Assembly (NCBI RefSeq): GCF_004345365.1
Contig: NZ_SLVF01000002.1
Location: forward strand, 186,001 to 250,000
Length of the DNA stretch: 64,000 bases
From: Kribbella sp. VKM Ac-2568
GTDB lineage: Bacteria > Actinomycetota > Actinomycetes > Propionibacteriales > Kribbellaceae
Direction: 5' to 3'
A program made the translations under genes and the position numbers. Within the stretch, counting starts at the first letter, position 1; each line of letters begins with the position of its first letter. This document shows positions 52,627-60,980 of the stretch, one piece after another. A model generated the notes under the pieces. That model was not told the DNA's origin and ran no database searches. It worked only from the letters and a program-made list of their open reading frames with translations.

Positions 52627-54423
52627 TCAGACTGCGGAGCGTTGGGCTATCCAGCTGGCGTGGAGGCGGGTGTAGACGCCTCCTGCCTGGACCAGGTCCG
52701 CATGCGGACCGCGCTCGATGATGCGGCCGTCGTCGAAGACCAGTACCTCGTCGGCGGCTTCCGCGGTCGACAACCGGTGGGCGATCGTCACGGACGTCCG
52801 CCCCGCCATCAACCGCTCCAGCGCGGCATTCACCCGTACTTCGGTCCCGGGATCCACGGCCGAGGTCGCCTCGTCGAGGACGAGCAGATCCGGGTCCGCG
52901 ATGTTCGCCCGGACCAGCGCCACCAGCTGCCGTTCACCCGCCGACAGGGATTCCCCTCGCTGCCCGACCGGTGACTCCAGCCCGTCCGGCAGCGACTCCA
53001 GCCAATCGGTCAGCCCGAGATCCGCAAACGCGTCCAGCAACTGCGCGTCGGTCACCTCGGGACGTCCGAAGCGGACGTTCTCGGCGAGGGACGAGTCGAA
53101 GAGATACCCGTCCTGCGGCACCATGACGACCCGCTCCCGCAGCGAGGAGAACGAGATCTCCCGAGCGTTCACCCCGTCGAGTAGTACCGCGCCGGAGGTG
53201 GGATCCATCAGCCGGGTGAGCAGCTTGGCGAAGGTCGTCTTGCCCGAACCCGTCTCGCCGACCACCGCGACCCGCCGGTGCGGTTCCAGCCGGACGTCGA
53301 CGTCCCGCAGTACGAGGTCGCCGTCGGGGTAGGCGAAGTTCACGTCGGCGAACTCGACCGTCACCGGGCCCCGCGCCTGGGTGACGCCGTCCTCGCCCGG
53401 GTCGACCACGTCGGCCGGGGTCGCGATCACGCCGAGCACGCGCCGCCAGCCGGCGAAGGCGCTCTGCGCGTCGGTGAGCACCTGGGTGGCGATCTGCACC
53501 GGGTCGGAGAACAGTGCGACCAGGAACATGAACGCGAGGATCTCGCCCAGCGTCGCCTTGCCGTCCACCCCGAGCAGCACGCCCGCGGTCAGCACGCCGG
53601 CGTTGGCCAGGCCGGCCGCCAGACCGCCGATGGAGAAGGTGATCCCGGTGATGGCCTGGGCGCGGGTCGCGGTCCGCCGGTAGTCCTCGATCGAGGCATC
53701 GATCCGGGCCTGGGTGCGCTGCTCGATCGCGTACGCGCGGACCACCTGGGCGCCGACGACCGGCTCGGCGATCGCGGACAGCATCTCGCCGACCTTAGCC
53801 CGGACCACGCCGTACGCCGCGGACATCTTCCGCTGCAGGTACTTCAGGCTGGCGAACAACGGCAGGAAGCAGATCAGCACGACCAGCGCGAGCTGCCAGG
53901 AGTAGAAGAACATCACCACGGTCGCGAGCAGCATCTGCCCGATGCTGACCAGGAAGATGAACCCGCCGAACTGCAGGAACTGCGACACCGTGTCCACGTC
54001 GGAGGTGACCCGGCTGACCAGCGCGCCGCGGCGCTCGGTGCTCTGGGTCAGCACCGGCAGGTCGTGCACGTGCCGGAACGCCTTGATCCGCATCGTCGCG
54101 AGCCCGCGCTCGGAGTTCTTCGCGAGCCGCACGGTGGTGAGGTACGACGCGACGCCGGTGATCAGCACGGCACCCACGCAGAGCAGGCACATCCACGCCA
54201 CGAACCACATGTCCGGTCCGCCGGGACCCGACAGGCCCTTGTCGATCGTCTGCTGGACCGCGATCGGTACGACGATCCGCCCGGCCGTCATCGTCAGCGC
54301 GAGCAGCCCCGTGATCCCCCAGCCGCGGCCGAGCTCGGGTGAGACCCGGAGCCCCTGCTTGAGGGTCTCCAGACCGCCGGCGTCGTCGCCGTGGTCGAGC
54401 CGGGTGGCCTCTGCGGCGCTCAC
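52627..54423 (-). CDS. ABC exporter half-transporter, catalytic-site subunit
   Basis: The 598-residue protein has an N-terminal six-helix exporter domain and a C-terminal ATPase. Walker A is GETGSGKTTF, Walker B ends LLVLDEATSAVDP with the catalytic Glu, and the H-loop is VTIAHRLSTAEAAD. The signature is LSAGERQ rather than LSGGQ. The gene overlaps its partner by four bases (GTGA). Together they form a heterodimer with one active and one weak ATP site, like TM287/288. Substrate unknown; drugs, lipids or peptides are all possible. Confidence 0.92.
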   Translation of the reverse strand: MSAAEATRLDHGDDAGGLETLKQGLRVSPELGRGWGITGLLALTMTAGRIVVPIAVQQTIDKGLSGPGGPDMWFVAWMCLLCVGAVLITGVASYLTTVRLAKNSERGLATMRIKAFRHVHDLPVLTQSTERRGALVSRVTSDVDTVSQFLQFGGFIFLVSIGQMLLATVVMFFYSWQLALVVLICFLPLFASLKYLQRKMSAAYGVVRAKVGEMLSAIAEPVVGAQVVRAYAIEQRTQARIDASIEDYRRTATRAQAITGITFSIGGLAAGLANAGVLTAGVLLGVDGKATLGEILAFMFLVALFSDPVQIATQVLTDAQSAFAGWRRVLGVIATPADVVDPGEDGVTQARGPVTVEFADVNFAYPDGDLVLRDVDVRLEPHRRVAVVGETGSGKTTFAKLLTRLMDPTSGAVLLDGVNAREISFSSLRERVVMVPQDGYLFDSSLAENVRFGRPEVTDAQLLDAFADLGLTDWLESLPDGLESPVGQRGESLSAGERQLVALVRANIADPDLLVLDEATSAVDPGTEVRVNAALERLMAGRTSVTIAHRLSTAEAADEVLVFDDGRIIERGPHADLVQAGGVYTRLHASWIAQRSAV

Positions 54424-56285
54424 GCGGATGCTCCTTCTGCGTCGTAGGTGTCGAGATCGCGGTCCATATCTGCTTCCAGCGCGGCCTCTTCTTCACGCCG
54501 CGCCGCGTCCTTCTCGTAGGCGTCGACCAGGTCGCGGTAGGCGGCCGAGCGGGCCTGCAACTCCAGATGCGACCCCTGATCGGCGATCCGGCCGCCGTCG
54601 AGGAACAGCACCTCGTCCGCCAGCGCGATCGTCGCCTTGCGATACGCGATCACCAGCACGGTGGTCGCCGCCTCAGCCCCCTGTACGGCGGTCCGCAGCC
54701 CGGCCAGGATCCGCGCCTCGACCTGGGGATCCACCGCGCTGGTGGCGTCGTCCAGGATCAGCAACCGGGGTCGCCGTACCAGCGCTCGGGCCAGGGCGAT
54801 CCGCTGCCGCTGGCCACCGGACAGCGTCGTACCGCGTTCGCCGACCTTGGTGTCGAGGCCGTGCGACAGGGACTTCACGAATCCGTCGCCCTGGGCGATC
54901 CGGAGCGAGTCCCACACGTCGTCGTCGGTGTAGTCGCCGCCGAGGGTGATGTTGCCGCGGATCGTGTCGTCGAAGAGGAAGGCGGTCTGCGCGACCAGCG
55001 CCACCGAGCCCGCGAGTTCGTCACGGGCCAGCGAGCGCAGGTCGTGGTCGTCGACCTTGACCGACCCTTCCTCGGGATCGATCAGCCGGGTGAGCAAGGT
55101 GGTCATCGTCGATTTCCCGGCGCCGGTCGGGCCGACGACCGCGACGGTCCGGCCCGGCTCGACGGTGAAGTCCACGCCGGCGAGCACGTCGCGGTCCGGC
55201 AGGTACCCGAACCGGACGTCCGACACCTCCAGCCGCGCGGCCGACGAGTGGGTTAGCTTCTCGGCGCCGTACTCCATCCCGCCCTCGGCCGTGATCACCC
55301 GCTGCACCCGGTCCCACCCGACGACAGAGCGCGGCAACTCCCCCAGCACCCAGCCGAGCGCCCGGATCGGGAACCCGATCAGCGTGAACAGGAACGCCAC
55401 CTGCACCACGTCACCGGCCTCGGCCGCGCCCGAGCTGACCCGCCCGACTCCGACGAGCAGAACGGCCAGTACTCCGATGCGTGGCAGGCCCTCGATCACC
55501 GGGTCGAACGCGCCACGCGCCTTGTTCACCGCGATGTTCGCGTCGCGCAGCTCGTAGGTGGGCGCCCGGAAGCGCTCGGTCTCGGCGGCCTCGCGGCCCA
55601 GCGTCTTCACCACCAGCGCGCCGTCGAACGACTCGTGCGCGACCTCGGAGACGTCGGCCCGCAACTCCTGCGCTCGGGTGGCGAGCGGCTGCAGGGTCCG
55701 CTGGAAGATCACGTTCGCGACGAAGACGAGTGGGAACACCAGGCAACCGACCGCCGCAAGCCACGGGTCCGCCGCGAACATCGCGACGGTGGCGAAGACG
55801 AGCATCGCGATCACGCCGACCGCCATCGGCAGCGGGGCGATCGGGTACCAGGTCGACTCGACGTCCGCGTTCGCGTTGGACAGCAGTTCCCCGGTCGGGT
55901 GCTTGTGGTGCCACTCCAGCGGGAGCTTCAGGTACTGCCGGGTGACGCGCTGGCGGTACGTCGCCTGCAGCCGGAACTGCATCACGCCGGCGCCGATCCG
56001 GCGGCCGACCACGCCGATCGCGCGAAGCACGGCAATGCCGAGGAAGAGCGAGACCATCGACGCGATCGCGCCGAAGGTGGTGTCACCGCGCTCGAGCGCC
56101 GGCCGGATCACGTGATCCGTGGCCCAGCCCAGGGCCCATCCGTCGGCCACCGTCATCGCGCCGTACAGCACGCTCGCGAGCACCGAGAGCGCGAACACCC
56201 ACGGCTCCTCCCAGATGGCGACGCGCAGAACGGCGAACCCGCGCCGGGTCACGCTGCCCTTGCTCGGGACTTTCGGCTGCGGCAC
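54420..56285 (-). CDS. ABC exporter half-transporter, degenerate-site subunit
   Basis: The 621-residue partner has Walker A GPTGAGKSTM and a perfect signature TLSGGQRQRIALA. Walker B reads LLILDDATSAVDP (Glu to Asp), and the H-loop is VLVIAYRKATIALAD with Tyr in place of His. Its own ATP site is therefore crippled while its signature completes the active site of the partner. The acidic C-terminus (EEEAALEADMDRDLDTYD) is an extension. It is first in the two-gene operon, divergent from the TIGR03085 gene. Confidence 0.92.
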   Translation of the reverse strand: MPQPKVPSKGSVTRRGFAVLRVAIWEEPWVFALSVLASVLYGAMTVADGWALGWATDHVIRPALERGDTTFGAIASMVSLFLGIAVLRAIGVVGRRIGAGVMQFRLQATYRQRVTRQYLKLPLEWHHKHPTGELLSNANADVESTWYPIAPLPMAVGVIAMLVFATVAMFAADPWLAAVGCLVFPLVFVANVIFQRTLQPLATRAQELRADVSEVAHESFDGALVVKTLGREAAETERFRAPTYELRDANIAVNKARGAFDPVIEGLPRIGVLAVLLVGVGRVSSGAAEAGDVVQVAFLFTLIGFPIRALGWVLGELPRSVVGWDRVQRVITAEGGMEYGAEKLTHSSAARLEVSDVRFGYLPDRDVLAGVDFTVEPGRTVAVVGPTGAGKSTMTTLLTRLIDPEEGSVKVDDHDLRSLARDELAGSVALVAQTAFLFDDTIRGNITLGGDYTDDDVWDSLRIAQGDGFVKSLSHGLDTKVGERGTTLSGGQRQRIALARALVRRPRLLILDDATSAVDPQVEARILAGLRTAVQGAEAATTVLVIAYRKATIALADEVLFLDGGRIADQGSHLELQARSAAYRDLVDAYEKDAARREEEAALEADMDRDLDTYDAEGASA

Positions 56286-56378
56286 GCAAACATCCTCAGA
56301 ACGATGACGGAACTGTCAGGGGCGTAGCCAGCCACGAGGCTGACAACGAATGACATTCTGCCATTGGGTGGGGACAAC

Positions 56379-56384
56379 TACGAT
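56379..56384 (+). promoter_or_regulatory. Candidate -10 box (TACGAT), leaderless start
   Basis: TACGAT is followed by six bases and the GTG at 56391. No ribosome site is visible. Confidence 0.4.
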
Positions 56385-56390
56385 CGAGTT

Positions 56391-57032
56391 GTGACCGACT
56401 ACAGCAAGGTGGAACGACTCGCTCTGTGTGATCTGTTCGACCAGGTCGGGCCGGATCAGCCGACGCTCTGCGCGGGGTGGACGACGCACGATCTGGCGGT
56501 CCACCTGCATGTCCGGGAGGCCGATCCGGTGGCCGGTCCGGGGATCATGATCCCGGCGCTCGCGGACACCACCGAGCGGCGGATGGCGCAGGCGAAGGCG
56601 AAGTACTCCTTCACCGAGATCGTGGACAAGGTGCGCACCGGTCCGCCGACGTTCTCGATCTACTCGTTCCCCGGCCTGGGCCACAACCTGAACACCACGG
56701 AGTACCTCGTCCACCACGAGGACGTCCGCCGCGCGGTCCCGGACTTCACCGTCCGCGAGTTGCCCGCCGAGCAGCAGCAAGGTCTGTGGAAGCAACTCCG
56801 CCTCGCCGCGAAGTCGATGACCCGCAAGGCCCCGAGCGGCCTTGTACTGCGTCTCCCGGACGGCGCCGAGTCGGTCGCGAAGAAACCGACGGCGCGAGGC
56901 TCGGTCACCGTGACGGGTGAGCCGGTCGAGCTCGTGCTGTTCTGCTTCGGCCGCCAGGCGGTCGCCCAGGTCAAGCTCGACGGTGACGCGGAACTGGTCG
57001 AACGGCTCCGCAACACCTCATTCGGAGTCTGA
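56391..57032 (+). CDS. TIGR03085-family protein (maleylpyruvate isomerase/DinB-like fold)
   Basis: The 213-residue protein has SKVERLALCDLFDQVGPDQP, LCAGWTTHDLAVHLHVREAD, then NTTEYLVHHEDVRRA, the pattern of this actinobacterial family of DinB-like proteins that use mycothiol in related members. Residues such as H50, H52 and the HHED pair could bind metal. The GTG at 56391 is chosen over an upstream ATG at 56364 because of the TACGAT box. Its last 15 bases overlap the convergent DedA gene. The reaction is unknown. Confidence 0.85.
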   Translation: MTDYSKVERLALCDLFDQVGPDQPTLCAGWTTHDLAVHLHVREADPVAGPGIMIPALADTTERRMAQAKAKYSFTEIVDKVRTGPPTFSIYSFPGLGHNLNTTEYLVHHEDVRRAVPDFTVRELPAEQQQGLWKQLRLAAKSMTRKAPSGLVLRLPDGAESVAKKPTARGSVTVTGEPVELVLFCFGRQAVAQVKLDGDAELVERLRNTSFGV

Positions 57033-57731
57033 CGCCCTCGCTTCGGAGGGCCTGGCTTCGGAAGGCCTAGCTTCAGAGGGCCTAGCTTCGGAAGGCTTGG
57101 ATTCGGAAGTCTCGGAGGTCTGCTCGGCTTCCTCCTCAGGACCGGCCCGGCGGGCGGCCGCAACCTTCCTGCGCTGGCGCTGCACCAGGCTGCTGACCGC
57201 CGTGACCAGGATCACCAGCAGGATCGCCGCGAGGACGCCCTGCCAAGGTTCGTCGAACAACGCGAACCCGAGCAGCCCGATCGCCATGTAAACCACCGCC
57301 CACAGCGACGAGGCGGCCAGGTCCACCACCGCGAACCGGCGCCAGGAGAACCCCGCGAGCCCGGCCGCGAGCAGCACCGGAACGCGTCCCCCCGGGATCA
57401 GCCGGGACGTCAGCAGCACAGAGACCTCGTGATGGCTCAACCGGACCCGCAGCGCGTCGAGCGAGGCGTTGTCGCGGAGCCAGCCGACCCTCTTGGCCAA
57501 CCTCTCCCCGCCCAACCGGCAGGCGCCGTACACGATCAGGTCGCCGACGTATGCGCCGCCGGCCCCGGCGATCAGTACGCCGACCAGGCCGATGGGGTTG
57601 CTGTGGGAGGCCAATACCGCGCCCGCCGACACGGCCGCGCCGGTCGGCAGCACCGGGAGCACCGCGCCGAGCAGGACCGCCCCGGCGAGCACGCACAGGT
57701 ACCAGAGGTCGAAGTGGGGGTCACCGCTCAC
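57018..57731 (-). CDS. DedA-family membrane protein with PSEAR repeat tail
   Basis: The 237-residue protein has LYLCVLAGAVLLGAVLPVLP-like helices (first segment near residue 10), GAYVGDLIVYGACRLGGERL and the conserved SRLIPGGRVPVLLAAGLAGF with the arginines of the DedA/SNARE-associated family. DedA proteins recycle polyprenyl phosphate or move phospholipids and need the proton gradient. The GTG at 57731 overlaps the MBL stop (GTGA). The last 45 or so residues are charged and end in repeats of PSEAR. Confidence 0.88.
   Translation of the reverse strand: MSGDPHFDLWYLCVLAGAVLLGAVLPVLPTGAAVSAGAVLASHSNPIGLVGVLIAGAGGAYVGDLIVYGACRLGGERLAKRVGWLRDNASLDALRVRLSHHEVSVLLTSRLIPGGRVPVLLAAGLAGFSWRRFAVVDLAASSLWAVVYMAIGLLGFALFDEPWQGVLAAILLVILVTAVSSLVQRQRRKVAAARRAGPEEEAEQTSETSESKPSEARPSEARPSEARPSEARASDSE
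57034..57108 (-). repeat. Five 15-base tandem repeats encoding PSEAR-like units
   Basis: Five units (57034, 57049, 57064, 57079 and 57094) of the form GGCCTNGCTTCGGAA encode Pro-Ser-Glu-Ala-Arg variants at the C-terminus of the DedA protein. Copy number may vary between strains. Confidence 0.85.
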
Positions 57732-58495
57732 GGCCGCACCACCTCGGCCGACTCTCCCGGGACGAGCAACTCCACGTTCACCGACGAGTCCACCTCGTGC
57801 ATCGCAGCCTTGAACTTCTCCCCCGGCGGCAGGAACAACTCGGGCTTGAGCCAGTCGCACGCGATCGGCCAGAACGTCCCGAAGTGCACCGGTACGGCGA
57901 CCCGTGCCCCGACGCGGCGGACCGCCTCGGCCGCGCCGACGGGATCCAGGTGGCCCGGACCCAGCGAGGGACCCCAGCCGCCCACCGGGACCAGCGCCAG
58001 ATCCACCGGACCCGCCTCGGCGGCGAGGTCGTCGTACAGGTCGGTGTCGCCGGCGAACCAGACGCTCGGCGCGCCCTCGACCCGGAACCCGATCGCCGGC
58101 GCGCGGTACGAGGACCAGGGCAGCCGGCGTCCGTCGTGATGGGCGGACACCACGGTGAGGTCGAGGTTGCCGATCCGCACCTGGTTGCCCGGGGCAACCT
58201 CGATGCATCGGTCCGAGTACTCCGCTCCGCGCTCAGCGTGGATCAACCTGGCCGCACCCCGCGGTACGACGAGGGCCGCGTCGGGCGAGACCATGGGCAG
58301 CGACGTGAGGTGCAGGTGGTCCGCATGCATGTGGGACACCAGCACCGCGTCACACCGGCCGGCCTCGGGCGTCGGGGCCGGGCCGCGACGACGCCGCACG
58401 TGCGCGATCCGGGAGGTGAGCACGGGGTCCGTCAGCAGCCGCGTGCCGTTCTCCTCGATGGTGATGGTGCTGTGCCCCCACCAGGTGATCCGCAC
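57728..58495 (-). CDS. MBL-fold metal-dependent hydrolase (UlaG/YtnP-like)
   Basis: The 255-residue protein starts at a GTG at 58495 with GGAGG inside the upstream stop region, four bases after the phosphatase stop. It opens RITWWGHSTITIEENGTRLL and has the zinc motif VLVSHMHADHLHLTS (HxHxDH), VVSAHHDGRR, WFAGDTDLYDDL and VPVHFGTFWP. It resembles UlaG and NAPE-PLD-like hydrolases of lactones or phosphodiesters. It is coupled to DedA by an overlap. The substrate could be a lipid, given its membrane-enzyme neighbours. Confidence 0.88.
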   Translation of the reverse strand: MRITWWGHSTITIEENGTRLLTDPVLTSRIAHVRRRRGPAPTPEAGRCDAVLVSHMHADHLHLTSLPMVSPDAALVVPRGAARLIHAERGAEYSDRCIEVAPGNQVRIGNLDLTVVSAHHDGRRLPWSSYRAPAIGFRVEGAPSVWFAGDTDLYDDLAAEAGPVDLALVPVGGWGPSLGPGHLDPVGAAEAVRRVGARVAVPVHFGTFWPIACDWLKPELFLPPGEKFKAAMHEVDSSVNVELLVPGESAEVVRP

Positions 58496-58499
58496 TTCG

Positions 58500-60671
58500 T
58501 CAGGCCTCCACGCTCGCGTCGGACGGTTCGGCGACACGTTCCGCGGTGACCTCGTCCGCTGCGGCCGGCTCACCGGTCTGGTCGGCCTGGTCGGTGCGCT
58601 GGCCGAGTTGTTCGAGCCAGCTGATCAGGAGTGCGTGTACCGCGTCGGAGCCTACGGGTGGCTCGTCGACGGCGAAGCGGCGCGGGTGCACCAGGACCGC
58701 CTCGGTCTGCCAGCCGCCGATCCCGCCGTGGCAGCCGACCAGTTCCTCGAACGCGGCCACCTCGTGGGTGAACTGGTCCAGCCGGCTGATCACCACGATG
58801 TCCCCGTTGTGCGGCATCTCCGCCTGCCGCAGCATCGACGCAGCGGCGTGCGGTCCGTACGCGGTGAGCGGGTCGACGCCCTCGATCCGCCCGGAGCGGA
58901 GTACGTGTACGCCGGCCCGGCCGATCGCCACCGGACCTTCGGCGATCGAGTCGACCACGACGAACCCGACGCCGGGATGCGTCGCCAGCCCCGGGATCAG
59001 CCGCGGGTGCTGAAGCTCGATCTCCTCCAGCGGGACCCGGCCCACGGTGGTGGCGAGGTAGATCAGCGCGAGATTGCCGGAGGAGGTGACCACCATCTGC
59101 TCGTCGGCGGCGACCGGCGGCTCGCAGTCGGCCGGCCCGAGCTCGACCTCGCCCCGGAGTGCCTTGCCGTGCAAGGCCTTGCGGGTGACCGAGCCGGCCA
59201 CGCTGCGGCGCAGGCTCACCTCGGTCAGGAAGGCGTTCACCGGACCCCAGCCCTCGGAGCGCCCGGTGGCCGCCACCGGCTCCTTCGTGGTGTCGACCAG
59301 GTCGTCGACCACCTGGGTCAGCGTCCGTCCGTACCGCTGCAGGAAGGTGGAGCCCTGGCTCTGGCCGTGGTCCGACAGCACGACGATCTCGTACGCGTGC
59401 GGCAGCGTGTCGATGATCCGCTTGAGCGCGCCGAGCACCCGGTCCAGACCCTCGAGCGTCTGCATGGACTCCGGGCGGGTCGGGCCCGCGTGGTGGGCGA
59501 CCTCGTCGTAATCGACGAAGTCGCAGTAGACCACCGGCGTGCCCTTGATCAGCTCGTCGGTGATCAGCGAGACGTTCAGGTCGCGCAGCAGCACGTTGGA
59601 GATGGCCCGAAGGAAGATGTACGAGCCGCCGCGGTTGACCCTCGGCACCAGGTTGCGCCTGCGCTGGCTGCGGGCCTGGTGGAGCTCCTTGACCATCTCT
59701 GCGACGCACAGCACCAGCCCGCGCGCCGCACCCTGCGGGCTGGAGAAGAACCGGACGTACCCGCGGCTGCGGCCGTCCGGCAGGGCCGCGCGGCTGAAGA
59801 CCAACTCCGACTTCGGCGCGTCGCCGGACCAGTTGTTGCTGATACTGGCGCCGCCGTCGGCGAGCAGGCCACGGCCGGTCGACATCCGCGCCTCGATCTC
59901 GGCGGCGTCCCGGGACCGGTTCGTCACCATCACCCGGCCGGTGTCCTTCTCGTACCAGCGGAAGGCCGGGATCTGGCCGGAGCCGCCGTGCAGGATGCCC
60001 GCCTGGCTGGCCGGCGTGGTCGCCGGAACACCGGTGTGCCAGTCGACCATCGAGTGGCTGCCGTCGCGGATCCAGCCGCCGAGGTGCGGCAGGTTGCCCG
60101 ACATCACCATCCAGTTCAGCAGCGGCGCCGACAGGCCGTCGAGCTGGATGATCAGCAGGCCGGTCTTCGGCGCCGCCTGGATCCGGCGGGCCCGGCGGCG
60201 GACCACCCGCATCACCTCGGAGACGTACGCGTCGTCACTGCCCGCGTACGCGACCCAGCCGACGAAGGCGCTGACCGAGGACATCACGATCGACACCAGC
60301 AGCGCCGCCTCGGGCCCGCCGTGCAGGTTGACCCCCGGATCGATGGTGACGCCGAGGTAGACCACCGCGAACTGGGACAGCAGCCCGCCGACGAGCACAC
60401 CGATCGACCCGATCAAGATCGCGACCCCGGCCAGGATCCACCGCATCAACAGGCCGATCACCGCCAGGATGACCACCAGTCGCAGTACCGGCAGGGCGCC
60501 GTCGCTGCTGATCTGGGGCAGGGTCCAGAAGGTGATCACCAGCGAGATCAGCGACGCGAGGCCGCCCAGGAACATCGCCTGCAGGCCTCTGGTGGTACGG
60601 CGCAGGTCGAGCCAGACCGGCCGGGAATGTGGCCGGCGGTCGGCCGAGACCTGCTCTGGTGGTTTCGCCAT
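58500..60671 (-). CDS. Membrane alkaline-phosphatase-superfamily protein
   Basis: The 723-residue protein has four membrane helices in the first 150 residues (FLGGLASLISLVITFWTL, ILAGVAILIGSIGVLVGGLL), in a form databases often tag as phage-holin-like. A large phosphodiesterase/sulfatase-fold domain follows. Motifs are LLIIQLDGLSAP (metal Asp), a nucleophile Thr in HTGVPATTPASQAG, VYCDFVDYDEVAHHAG, IVVLSDHGQSQGS and VGCHGGIGGWQT. All metal ligands expected for the superfamily appear present. The ATG is at 60671. It heads an operon with the MBL hydrolase and DedA, which suggests outer-face lipid or glycan phosphate turnover. Confidence 0.85.
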   Translation of the reverse strand: MAKPPEQVSADRRPHSRPVWLDLRRTTRGLQAMFLGGLASLISLVITFWTLPQISSDGALPVLRLVVILAVIGLLMRWILAGVAILIGSIGVLVGGLLSQFAVVYLGVTIDPGVNLHGGPEAALLVSIVMSSVSAFVGWVAYAGSDDAYVSEVMRVVRRRARRIQAAPKTGLLIIQLDGLSAPLLNWMVMSGNLPHLGGWIRDGSHSMVDWHTGVPATTPASQAGILHGGSGQIPAFRWYEKDTGRVMVTNRSRDAAEIEARMSTGRGLLADGGASISNNWSGDAPKSELVFSRAALPDGRSRGYVRFFSSPQGAARGLVLCVAEMVKELHQARSQRRRNLVPRVNRGGSYIFLRAISNVLLRDLNVSLITDELIKGTPVVYCDFVDYDEVAHHAGPTRPESMQTLEGLDRVLGALKRIIDTLPHAYEIVVLSDHGQSQGSTFLQRYGRTLTQVVDDLVDTTKEPVAATGRSEGWGPVNAFLTEVSLRRSVAGSVTRKALHGKALRGEVELGPADCEPPVAADEQMVVTSSGNLALIYLATTVGRVPLEEIELQHPRLIPGLATHPGVGFVVVDSIAEGPVAIGRAGVHVLRSGRIEGVDPLTAYGPHAAASMLRQAEMPHNGDIVVISRLDQFTHEVAAFEELVGCHGGIGGWQTEAVLVHPRRFAVDEPPVGSDAVHALLISWLEQLGQRTDQADQTGEPAAADEVTAERVAEPSDASVEA

Positions 60672-60980
60672 CTGGTGTTCCAGACTCCCCGTTGCTGCGT
60701 CGATGCTGCTCCGAGCCTACGAGGCCCGGTCCACCCAGGCTGTACTGCGCCACGCAGCGGGCGGGGTGATCCCGGGTCATCCCCGACCCGGGACCGGGCC
60801 ATCCCCGACGAGGCCGGACAGTGTGTTGGACCGAACTTTTCCATCGATTCACCTGACTGGCGAGAGGTGGCGTCCGGGGTCCGCGGAAAGTTGTGGTTCG
60901 CAATTGCTGGACCCCGGGGGCTCGGAGATGGAGACTCCGGGTGTGTGTAGTTGGTTTCCGCCCGATTCCAAGGAGTCACC
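60672..60980. promoter_or_regulatory. Divergent promoter region, phosphatase operon / dacB
   Basis: The 309-base gap holds no gene. TCCCGGGTC at 60770-60778 pairs with GACCCGGGA at 60785-60793 around six bases. The half nearer dacB has AT-richer patches (around 60836-60850 and 60890-60910) where its promoter is likely. The dacB ribosome site AAGGAG is at its end. Confidence 0.45.
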
